Of a DNA stretch of 64,000 nt, positions 25,262-33,313 are shown one piece after another (within the stretch, counting starts at the first letter, position 1; each line of letters begins with the position of its first letter). The translations under genes were made by a program, and so were the position numbers. The notes below the pieces were generated by a model, which made no database searches, had not been told where the DNA came from, and saw nothing but the letters and a program-made list of their open reading frames with translations. Source of the stretch: Perlucidibaca aquatica (GTDB lineage: Bacteria; Pseudomonadota; Gammaproteobacteria; Pseudomonadales; Moraxellaceae); contig NZ_LZDB01000002.1 of NCBI RefSeq assembly GCF_001676655.1, positions 248,001 through 312,000 of the forward strand, read 5' to 3'.

Positions 25262-27346
25262 TTAAAAGCTGTAGGTGCCGTAGAAAAGAACACGGTCGCG
25301 ATCGCGCTCAAGGTATTCGCGAATATTGGAACCGAACTTTGCTTCATAACCCGCACCCAATTGCAGCTGATTGGGGAAGCGCAGCACCATGCCGAGATTG
25401 GCCATTCTGCGGCCTTCAATAAAGTTAGCCTGTGGCGCAGGCGTAATGCCCTTTAAGTCATGAAAGAAGATGATGCTGGGCTCAAACACGGCGCCCGGAA
25501 TCAAATTGTTATAGGCAAAGCGTGCCACGGCGCGGTAGCCGTAAGACAGTTCAGTTGGGCGATTCCATGTTTGCTGGGTAGGATTCTGTCGGCGAATATC
25601 GGGAGCACCTGTGGCCGTGCCCGTGCCATCGGCACCCGGACTGGTATGCGTATTTTCGCCGGGCCCATTCAAGGGCAGTACCTGTGACCCGGTCATGTTC
25701 TCGATATAGGTCGCGCCGAGTTCGAGAATCGTCGTCATGTCATCTGCTCCAAACGGATTGTGTGGAAACAGCTTAAGAAACGACAACGAAATGTTATGCA
25801 CGGGGAAGCGTTCGTAGCCCTGCACGTACTGATTCCCCTGAACTTGAAAGCCACGATACTTTTCAATGTAACTCGGCAGTGCATTCTCGCCACTGGGAAT
25901 AACGGTGCCGGCGCGCACGGGCGTGTTAGGCGCAGCAACCAAGTCTTGTGTGGGCAGGGCGGGCTGTAATAACGAGAACAACACATCAGTTGTTAGAATT
26001 TGCAGGGGCATATTAGGGCGATACGCGTATTCGCCGGAAAACGCGACGCCTAGCACATTGGTGTTGAAGCTCAGGCCCAGTAGGTCGATGTTCTCGGGGT
26101 AATCGAGGAATACCTTGAGCGTATCGACGGTGAGTGGGTTTTCACCAACGGGGGAGTTAGCAAAGCCACGGCAGTCAGCCAGTGCATCTAAAAAAGCGGC
26201 GGTGCCGTTAATGCCACTGGATCGATGCCAGCACGATTCATCTGCCGCAAAACCACTCAGGTAAGGAAAGGGGCTGTGATAGTGCAAATAATGCAGGCTC
26301 ACTTCGGTGCCGTTATTGAGCCAATCAGCCACATAGGTTAAGCGACCGCCGTACTGGCCTTTATTTGAGGCATAGCCAAACTCGGCAGGTAGCACTTGGG
26401 GGCTGTAGGAGGTATCGGTAATCAAGCCATTAACCCCGTAAGCGGTAGAAACCCCATCCGGATTTTCCTTCTGGTTGCCAAGGCCTAGGGTCAGGTAGTC
26501 GTTATCCACGGGATCCAAGGTGGAGGCGAAGCTGCCGTGGGGTGGGGCGCGAACGGCACGCCATTCGAGAGGTGCCACTAGTTCGAGCGATACGCTATCC
26601 AAAATGGGGAAGCTGAGTACGGCCATATTGACGGGCGTAGATACATCACTGAGCTGGAAGCCGGGACGAACAGCGGCATTGGCATCGAGTGGATTGAGTT
26701 GGTTCAGGTTGTGAAACAGGGTCAATAATGATTCGCCCCAGGGCAGGACTTGCCGTCCCACTTTCAAGTTAATGGGCAGGCCGAATACTTCCGGCGTGTA
26801 CTGAAAAAAAGCCTTACGCAGCTCGGCGCGGCGCGCGTAAATATCAACCACATTCTGATCGCGTGGAGTGCGTTCCGGTTGGTAGGTGCTGTCGGCGTGA
26901 AACTCTTCAAAATTGGCGTTCACGGGGTCGTAGTAGAAAAGACCGGAGAACTCGACTTTCAGATCGCCGCGTTGCAGCTTGATCTCGGGGGATATGCGAA
27001 TTGACGAGTCGGTAATATCGCCTTTGTCGTAATTCCAGTTGCCATCGTCCGAGTTAGTGCCGGTGAACGCCCCTTTGGCATTGATCAAATCGCGATTGCC
27101 CTGCTCGCTGGTGCAGCCATTGCTGGCTTGGCCCGCACTGTCATTGCCATCGCAGAGGCTCTCTTGGCCGGGAATGGAGAGTTTGGCGACCTGATTTAAG
27201 TCGCGATCTTCGGCACGAAAAGCCACGCCGGCTAAAACATTGGTCTTAACATCAAAACGGATGCCCGCTAATTCGCCTTCGAGCGCCCAGGCAGGGGTCG
27301 ACAGAGTCAATAAGCAGGTCACCCATACAAGTCCGCGTTGTGTCAT
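25262..27346 (-). CDS. DUF1302 family outer-membrane protein
   Basis: A 694-residue exported protein starting at ATG 27346 with signal peptide MTQRGLVWVTCLLTLSTPAWA. The mature part is rich in alternating beta-strand-like segments and ends in an aromatic residue (LFYGTYSF), as expected of an outer-membrane barrel. Blocks such as LKVGRQVLPWGESLLTLFHNLNQLNPLDANAA are diagnostic of DUF1302. Members occur next to DUF1329 proteins and MMPL transporters in many Pseudomonadales, and a channel or binding role for hydrophobic compounds has been proposed. It is divergent to the DUF1329 gene, with 215 bp of shared promoter region. Confidence 0.9.
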   Translation of the reverse strand: MTQRGLVWVTCLLTLSTPAWALEGELAGIRFDVKTNVLAGVAFRAEDRDLNQVAKLSIPGQESLCDGNDSAGQASNGCTSEQGNRDLINAKGAFTGTNSDDGNWNYDKGDITDSSIRISPEIKLQRGDLKVEFSGLFYYDPVNANFEEFHADSTYQPERTPRDQNVVDIYARRAELRKAFFQYTPEVFGLPINLKVGRQVLPWGESLLTLFHNLNQLNPLDANAAVRPGFQLSDVSTPVNMAVLSFPILDSVSLELVAPLEWRAVRAPPHGSFASTLDPVDNDYLTLGLGNQKENPDGVSTAYGVNGLITDTSYSPQVLPAEFGYASNKGQYGGRLTYVADWLNNGTEVSLHYLHYHSPFPYLSGFAADESCWHRSSGINGTAAFLDALADCRGFANSPVGENPLTVDTLKVFLDYPENIDLLGLSFNTNVLGVAFSGEYAYRPNMPLQILTTDVLFSLLQPALPTQDLVAAPNTPVRAGTVIPSGENALPSYIEKYRGFQVQGNQYVQGYERFPVHNISLSFLKLFPHNPFGADDMTTILELGATYIENMTGSQVLPLNGPGENTHTSPGADGTGTATGAPDIRRQNPTQQTWNRPTELSYGYRAVARFAYNNLIPGAVFEPSIIFFHDLKGITPAPQANFIEGRRMANLGMVLRFPNQLQLGAGYEAKFGSNIREYLERDRDRVLFYGTYSF

Positions 27347-27561
27347 TTTTATTCTTCCGGACAAACTGGGGGGCGGTGTTTTTTTCCATTCGCATCTTTT
27401 GCAGGGGTGTGCCAAGGTGGCATTGGCCGGCGAGAAATTACTTGTTCGCCGCAAGGCCAATTCATGACTATCGGTGGCTTCGTACACTGATCGACTACAT
27501 CGTGCTGCATGCCTGTAACGACAGCGCTTAGATCAAAAAAAATGGCGGGAGAATAAGAAGA

Positions 27562-28932
27562 ATGAACCAACTCTTAAAAATGAGCGTTTTGCTACTGCTA
27601 TCCGGCGCAGCTCAGGCCGGTGTGTCCGCAGCTGAGGCTGATCGTTTAGGCAAAGATCTGACGCCGGTTGGCGCTGAAATGGGGGCATCGGCGGATGGCC
27701 TCATTCCGGCATGGCAGGGAAAGAGCTTTTACAGTCAGGCCCAGTTGGACATTAATCGACCTGCATTGGTTGCGATGGGGCGTAATAACCCAACAGGGGC
27801 CTATGCCCTGCTGGCCGGTAAACTGGCCGATGATAAACCCCGTCTGACCATCACTCGCGCCAACATGGCGCAATACGCCACCCAGCTCACCGAAGGCCAT
27901 AAGGCCATGTTCCGCTTGTACCCGACTTACAAGATGAATGTGTACCCCACCGAACGCACCGGGTTTTTCCCCGAGCAGATTTACGCGGCCACTAAGAAAA
28001 ACGCTACATCAGCCACGCTGCAAGGTACGGATGATCTGAAAGGCGCTGCCATCGGCTTCCCATTCCCTATCCCGAAAACCGGCGCTGAAGTGATCTGGAA
28101 TCACCGTTTGAAGTATCGCGGTAATGCGGTGCGTTTGGTGAACAATTCCGCCATCGTCTCGCAGGACGGTGGCATTCAGCAGTCGCGCTTTATTGCGGAT
28201 GTAAAGTTCGTTTACGCCAACTACAAAAATCCAGCACCGGCAGACAACAAGCTGGCCTTGTATTTCTTAGCCAAGAACCAAGCACCCGCGCGAGTCGCTG
28301 GGCAGACTACGCTGGTTCATGAACCCATTATGGGCTCGCGTTCGGCGTGGTTGTTTGATCCGGGTCTAGGTCGTGTGCGTCGCGCACCGGATGTGGGCTT
28401 CGATAACCCGACGTTGGGTGCGGATGGTGAGCAATTCAACGACCAAGTGGATACGTTCAACGGCTCTTTGGAACGTTATGACTGGAAGCTGTTAGGCAAG
28501 AAACCCATGCTGATTGCTTACAACAGCGTGCGTATGTCGTCACCAACACACAAAGTGAAAGACATTCTGACCAAAGGCCACGCCAACCAAGATCACGCTC
28601 GCTATGAGCTGCATCGCGTCTGGGTTGTTGAGGCAACGTTGAAAGCCGGTCAGCGCCATCAGTTCAAAAAGCGTCGCTTCTATGTCGATGAGGACTCCTA
28701 TGCCATTGCGGCTGTGGATTGCTATGACAACCGCGACCAACTGTGGAAATTCCAAGAAGCGCATCTGGCCACCGTTCCGTTCCTGCCAACGGTTTCGCCA
28801 AGCCCAGAGTTTATTTATGACTTGCTGAGTGGCCGTTACTACGCAACGGGTCTGTTGAATGAAAGTGAGTTCAGTGACTGGACCATTGATTTCAAAGACA
28901 GCCACTTCTTGCCGCAGAGCATGTCCAAATAA
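27562..28932 (+). CDS. DUF1329 family exported protein (lipid-handling, LolA/B-like fold)
   Basis: A 456-residue protein with signal peptide (LKMSVLLLLSGAAQA). DUF1329 hallmarks include SAAEADRLGKDLTPVGAEMGASADGLIPAW at the N-terminus and SRSAWLFDPGLGRVRRAPDVGFDNP in the middle. RRFYVDEDSYAIAAVDCYDNRDQLWKF and FIYDLLSGRYYATGL follow. DUF1329 is related to outer-membrane lipoprotein-sorting folds that bind hydrophobic ligands, so a periplasmic carrier is plausible. It begins the plus-strand operon DUF1329-YCF48-MMPL, 8 bp before the next gene. Confidence 0.92.
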   Translation: MNQLLKMSVLLLLSGAAQAGVSAAEADRLGKDLTPVGAEMGASADGLIPAWQGKSFYSQAQLDINRPALVAMGRNNPTGAYALLAGKLADDKPRLTITRANMAQYATQLTEGHKAMFRLYPTYKMNVYPTERTGFFPEQIYAATKKNATSATLQGTDDLKGAAIGFPFPIPKTGAEVIWNHRLKYRGNAVRLVNNSAIVSQDGGIQQSRFIADVKFVYANYKNPAPADNKLALYFLAKNQAPARVAGQTTLVHEPIMGSRSAWLFDPGLGRVRRAPDVGFDNPTLGADGEQFNDQVDTFNGSLERYDWKLLGKKPMLIAYNSVRMSSPTHKVKDILTKGHANQDHARYELHRVWVVEATLKAGQRHQFKKRRFYVDEDSYAIAAVDCYDNRDQLWKFQEAHLATVPFLPTVSPSPEFIYDLLSGRYYATGLLNESEFSDWTIDFKDSHFLPQSMSK

Positions 28933-28940
28933 GGGTTTAG

Positions 28941-29969
28941 ATGATGTTGAAATACCTGTTGTGTGCGGCTTTGCTGACACTTTCTGCGGGCGTCAGTGCT
29001 GCGGCACCCGCAGGCCACGCCGAGATCATGCCCAAAGCGACATCTAGCACTCTGCTCGATGTCGTGGCGCTGCCCAAGGGCTTTATTGCCGTCGGTGCGA
29101 GAGGTCATATCCTCAGCTCAAAAGACGGCGTGAATTGGACGCAGAGCTCGGTGCCGACGCGGGCGATGATCAATCGAGTCATTGCCCTGCCGGATGGCCG
29201 CCTATTTGCGGTCGGACATGATGGCGTGATCTTACGGAGTGTTGATCGCGGCCAACGCTGGACCTTGCAGCATCAGACCATTTCAGATCAACGCCCGAAC
29301 ACCCTCTATGATGTGGCCTTTGTTTCTGCGCAACGGGGTTATGCCCTGGGCGCATTTGGCCTCATGTTGGTGACTGAGGATGGCGGCACGACGTGGCAGC
29401 CCGTGGAGAATGCGCTGTCACTTTCGGGCCTGCATTTGAATGCCATCGCCAACTTAGGTGAGGGGGGGCTGATTGTCAGTGGTGAGCGCGGCTTGTTAGG
29501 CGTTTCGCGTGATGGCGGTCTGACATGGAAATTGTCGGCACCCGCGTATGCGGGCTCGTATTTTGGTGTGTTGCCCACCTCGGCGAATACCGCCTTGGTC
29601 TATGGTCAGCGTGGTCGTTTGTTCGCCATTGACGACATTAATCGTCTGCAATCAGGCGATCCTGCCAGTTTCGATCCGCTCATTACCCCTAGTCCGGATG
29701 ATGCTCAAGCCTTGAAGCTCGGCTTTCGACGCGTCCTTGTGCCCGTTGAATCATCATTTTTTGGGGGCAGCCTATTGCCCGATGGTCGTGCGGTCTTTGT
29801 TGGGGCAGATGCCACGACACTGTTAGTAGATCCTGCGTTTACCTCCGCGACATTGCTTAAGCATAAGGGTTCTGCGACCTATTCCCGTGTTGCTCTCCAA
29901 GGTCAGCACTTGCTGGTGGTGGGTATGCACGGTGTCTCTCGAATTAAGCTGCCGGAGCTCACCAAGTGA
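28941..29969 (+). CDS. YCF48-like (BNR-repeat) exported beta-propeller protein
   Basis: A 342-residue protein with signal peptide (MMLKYLLCAALLTLSAGVSA). It has repeated propeller strands of the YCF48/Hcf136-BNR type, e.g. GHILSSKDGVNWTQ, GVILRSVDRGQRWTLQ, GLMLVTEDGGTTWQPV and GLLGVSRDGGLTWKL. Each repeat carries the SxDGGxxW signature. In cyanobacteria YCF48 aids photosystem II assembly. In proteobacteria it accompanies MMPL transporters, so it is probably a periplasmic scaffold for the complex. Its TGA overlaps the GTG of the RND gene by 4 bp. Confidence 0.92.
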   Translation: MMLKYLLCAALLTLSAGVSAAAPAGHAEIMPKATSSTLLDVVALPKGFIAVGARGHILSSKDGVNWTQSSVPTRAMINRVIALPDGRLFAVGHDGVILRSVDRGQRWTLQHQTISDQRPNTLYDVAFVSAQRGYALGAFGLMLVTEDGGTTWQPVENALSLSGLHLNAIANLGEGGLIVSGERGLLGVSRDGGLTWKLSAPAYAGSYFGVLPTSANTALVYGQRGRLFAIDDINRLQSGDPASFDPLITPSPDDAQALKLGFRRVLVPVESSFFGGSLLPDGRAVFVGADATTLLVDPAFTSATLLKHKGSATYSRVALQGQHLLVVGMHGVSRIKLPELTK

Positions 29970-32317
29970 AAGAGTCTCTCGTTCTCTCCGAACGCACCCG
30001 ACGTATTCTTGCAGTCATTGAGCCGCTGGTTTTTGCTAGGCGCAAACTCACTCTCGGCATTCTTGGCCTCATTACGCTGATTCTGCTGTATTGCGGCAGC
30101 CATCTGGCACCCGATGCCGGTTATGAAAAGACCATTCCGCTCGATCACCCCTACATGGAGGTGTACAAGAAGTACCAGCGTGACTTTGGTGGCGCCAACA
30201 TTGTGCTGGTGGCGGTGCAAAACACGCGGGGCGATATTTATCAGCCGGCATTCCTAGAGAAGCTGCGTAAAGTCACCGACGATGTGTTCTTCCTGCCCAA
30301 CGTGGATCGCGCGCGCGTGTCGTCGCTGTTCACGCCCAGCACGCGCTACATTGAAGTGGTTGAAGATGGTTTACGTGGCGCCGATGTGATTCCGGCGGAC
30401 TATCAGCCCACCCCTGAGATGATGGAGCAGGTGCGCTCGAATGTCCGCAAGGCGGGTATCGTGGGGCGTCTAGTCTCTAACGATGAGCACGGCGGCATGG
30501 TGTTCGCGGAAATGCTAGAGGTTGATCCGGTTACTGGTAATCGCATTGATTACAAACAGGTAGCGGATCAGCTGGAGGCGATTCGCGGCAAGTATGAGAA
30601 AGATGGCGTCACCATTCACGTCATTGGTTTTGCTAAGGTCGTGGGGGATATGACCGATGCAACGGGCCAAGTCTTTATCTTCTTCTTGCTGACCCTGCTG
30701 CTGACCACCGGCCTGCTGTGGATTTATTGCGGCAGTTTACGGATGGCGGTGATGCCGCTGGTCTGCGCCCTCGTGTCGGTGATGTGGAACTTTGGCTTGC
30801 TGGTGGTCTTTGGCATGGGCTTGGACCCCTTCGCGGTCTTGGTGCCTTTCCTCGTGCTGTCAATTTCGATCTCTCATGGTGTGCAATATGTAAATGCGTG
30901 GGTGACCGAAGTGGATGCCGGCAACACCAGCCTGGAAGCCTCGCTCATCACCTTCCGACGCTTTGCCATTCCGGGCACGATTGCCTTGCTGACGGCCGTC
31001 ATTGGCTTCGTCACCATCATGATTATCGAGATTCAAGCCATTCAAGACATGGCCTTGAATGCGTCGCTGGGCTGCCTCGCCATCATCATCACCAACAAGG
31101 TACTGATGCCGATCTGGCTGTCGTATATGCCGGTGAGCAATGCCAGTCAGTTTAAGGAAGCGCAGCGCGTTCGTGAGCGCTTGCTCGACCCGTGCTGGCA
31201 TCAGCTGAAAAAGCTGACGCGTCCTGTGCAATCGAAAGTGGTTATTGGTGGCGCCATTTTGGTCACGATCTGGGGGGCTTGGCATTACCAGGACCTTCAC
31301 GTGGGGGACATCCAAAAGGGCGTGCCTGAGCTGCGTGCCGACTCACGCTACAACCAGGACACCGCCACCATCGTCGATAATTACGTGCTCGGTGCCGACA
31401 TTCTGAAAGTCATTGCTGAGGCGGGGCCCGATGCCTGCATCAACTATGAATGGATGGAGGAAGTGGATCGCTTCGCGTGGCGTATGGAGAACGTAGAGGG
31501 TGTGGCCAAGGCCTTCTCTGCGCTGACCTATGCACGACAGGTGTATGTCGGCTTTAACGAGGGCCGTCCTCACGCCGACGTGGTGCCGCGTAATGCCCAG
31601 TCCTTGTCTCGTGCCACCAGTCTGCTGCCCAGCAGTGCCGGTTTGTTTAATGCCAATTGCAGCGCCTTGCCTGTCTTTATTTACCTCAAAGACCACAAAG
31701 CGGAAACGCTGGAACATGTGGTGAATGCGGTTAAGGCATTTAATGCTGAGCGTAAGCCCAATGGCATGACCTTCCGACTGGCGACGGGCAACGCGGGTGT
31801 CATGGCCGCGACCAACGAAGTTATCCATGCCGATGAAAAGCAGGTCGTGATTGGCGTGTTCCTCATCATCGTGCTGTTTGTTTGGTTGTCATTCCGTGAC
31901 GCGGCGTCGGTGCTGTCCATCGGCTTGCCGCTGGCGATGGTGTCGGTGCTGGCCTATGCCTTCATGGCCTTGCTCGGCATTGGCCTAAAGGTCGCGACGC
32001 TGCCGGTACTGGCGATGGCGGTGGGCATTGGCGTGGACTACGGCATCTACCATTACGCCATTCTGCAAGAAAGCATGGGCATGGGCATGAAACTGGAAGA
32101 AGCGCATTACCGCACGCTGCAACGCTCGGGCAAGGCAGTGATCTTCACCGGCTTCTCGCTCGCGCTATCGGTCGCGATGTGGATGTTCTCGGAGTTACAG
32201 TTCCAGCGCGATATGGGTGTGCTGCTCGCGTTTATGTTCCTCGCCAACATGGTGGCCGCGGTATTGCTGGTCCCTGCAATTACCCGCTACATGATTCCGC
32301 ATCATATTCGCGACTAA
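29966..32317 (+). CDS. RND/MMPL family transporter
   Basis: A 783-residue inner-membrane transporter with two six-helix MMPL halves. Features are an initial TM helix (LTLGILGLITLILLYCG), a large periplasmic loop and TM cluster 1 near residues 230-390. A second loop and TM cluster 2 follow near 630-780, including the TM4-like VGIGVDYGIYHYAI, where Asp lies in the proton-relay position. The start is GTG 29966. The system probably exports or imports a hydrophobic compound together with the YCF48, DUF1329 and DUF1302 proteins. The substrate cannot be inferred. It ends 3 bp from the convergent TauE/SafE-like gene. Confidence 0.92.
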   Translation: MKESLVLSERTRRILAVIEPLVFARRKLTLGILGLITLILLYCGSHLAPDAGYEKTIPLDHPYMEVYKKYQRDFGGANIVLVAVQNTRGDIYQPAFLEKLRKVTDDVFFLPNVDRARVSSLFTPSTRYIEVVEDGLRGADVIPADYQPTPEMMEQVRSNVRKAGIVGRLVSNDEHGGMVFAEMLEVDPVTGNRIDYKQVADQLEAIRGKYEKDGVTIHVIGFAKVVGDMTDATGQVFIFFLLTLLLTTGLLWIYCGSLRMAVMPLVCALVSVMWNFGLLVVFGMGLDPFAVLVPFLVLSISISHGVQYVNAWVTEVDAGNTSLEASLITFRRFAIPGTIALLTAVIGFVTIMIIEIQAIQDMALNASLGCLAIIITNKVLMPIWLSYMPVSNASQFKEAQRVRERLLDPCWHQLKKLTRPVQSKVVIGGAILVTIWGAWHYQDLHVGDIQKGVPELRADSRYNQDTATIVDNYVLGADILKVIAEAGPDACINYEWMEEVDRFAWRMENVEGVAKAFSALTYARQVYVGFNEGRPHADVVPRNAQSLSRATSLLPSSAGLFNANCSALPVFIYLKDHKAETLEHVVNAVKAFNAERKPNGMTFRLATGNAGVMAATNEVIHADEKQVVIGVFLIIVLFVWLSFRDAASVLSIGLPLAMVSVLAYAFMALLGIGLKVATLPVLAMAVGIGVDYGIYHYAILQESMGMGMKLEEAHYRTLQRSGKAVIFTGFSLALSVAMWMFSELQFQRDMGVLLAFMFLANMVAAVLLVPAITRYMIPHHIRD

Positions 32318-32319
32318 CG

Positions 32320-33093
32320 CTAGTGATGCATGCTGCCGTGATCCATGTGCTCATGGTTCATTTGTTCGTGGTTCACGGCAGCCGGCGTCATCGATGACTC
32401 ATGATGATGCTGGCCGTGCGGTATGAGTTCCGGCCCGATGAGGGTCCAAAGTCCAAAGAGAATAACCAGCGCACCTGCGGTTTGGCGTGTGCCGGGCCGC
32501 TGAAGTACGCGTCGTAATTGGGCGGATGCTGTGCCTGTCACTAACAGCGTTGGCAGCGTACCCAAACCAAAAGCGAGCATGACCAGCGCGGACTGGCTAG
32601 GTTCGGCGCGTGTGATCGCTAATGCCATGGCGCTGTATACGAGGCCACAGGGTAAGAAACCCCAGAGCATGCCAGCGGCGAGTGCCTGACCCGGATGCTT
32701 GATGGGCAGCAGGCGCTGACGTAATGGCGCCATCCAGCGCCACAGCGGGCCACCGATACGTTCCAACGTTGCCAGGGCTTGGAACCATCCGGCCAAATAG
32801 GCGCCAAGTAACATCATAAAGAGACCGGCAAACCAGCGAATAGCCGTACCAACCCCGCCGAGATTTTGTAAACCAGTCAACAGAAAACCTGCCAACAAGC
32901 CCAGCAGCATATAGGTCAGTAAACGACCACTGTTGTAGATCAGCTGCCAACCGACGAGGGCGATGCCGTGGCGTGATCGCTCGGGCAGCGCGTAGGTAAA
33001 GGCACTGCTGAGGCCGCCGCACATGCCCACGCAGTGGGTGCCGCCCAGCAGACCCATGACGAAGGCCGTAGCCAACCAGCTCAGATCCATCAT
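32320..33093 (-). CDS. TauE/SafE-like (CcoS-linked) membrane protein with His/Met-rich tail
   Basis: A 257-residue membrane protein with about six helices, of the sulfite-exporter TauE/SafE-like type that closes many cco operons. MGLLGGTHCVGMCGGLSSAF (residues ~13-32) is diagnostic, with two Cys and a His in the first helix, and WGFLPCGLVYSAMALA follows. The last ~30 residues are extremely rich in His and Met (EQMNHEHMDHGSMHH), a probable copper-binding tail. Its start overlaps the ccoS stop by 4 bp, tying it to cbb3 oxidase assembly. A copper-delivery role is inferred from the metal-binding pattern and location. Confidence 0.82.
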   Translation of the reverse strand: MMDLSWLATAFVMGLLGGTHCVGMCGGLSSAFTYALPERSRHGIALVGWQLIYNSGRLLTYMLLGLLAGFLLTGLQNLGGVGTAIRWFAGLFMMLLGAYLAGWFQALATLERIGGPLWRWMAPLRQRLLPIKHPGQALAAGMLWGFLPCGLVYSAMALAITRAEPSQSALVMLAFGLGTLPTLLVTGTASAQLRRVLQRPGTRQTAGALVILFGLWTLIGPELIPHGQHHHESSMTPAAVNHEQMNHEHMDHGSMHH

Positions 33094-33293
33094 GGCGATG
33101 TGTCTCCGGCCTCGGTGGACGATTTGGCGGCCTCAGTGAGGGTGCGCTGGCGATCACGATCATCCAAAATGATGCGATGCGCGGGGCCCTGTAAGTCATC
33201 GTACTGAGCATTCCGCACGGCCCAGGAAAAGAACCAGACAGAGGCCACGAGAAAAAGCAGGCTGAGGGGAATAAGCAGGTATATGACTTCCAT
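33090..33293 (-). CDS. ccoS: CcoS, cbb3 oxidase maturation protein
   Basis: A 67-residue protein starting at ATG 33293 with one N-terminal TM helix (VIYLLIPLSLLFLVASVWFFSWAV) and the CcoS signature AVRNAQYDDLQGPAHRIILDD. CcoS is required for cofactor insertion (haem and CuB) into the CcoN subunit. It lies between ccoI (20 bp upstream) and the TauE/SafE-like gene (4-bp overlap), the usual order. A longer upstream start at 33392 is unsupported and would run into ccoI. Confidence 0.93.
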   Translation of the reverse strand: MEVIYLLIPLSLLFLVASVWFFSWAVRNAQYDDLQGPAHRIILDDRDRQRTLTEAAKSSTEAGDTSP

Positions 33294-33313
33294 GCGGATG
33301 TCTCTATGAGCGG

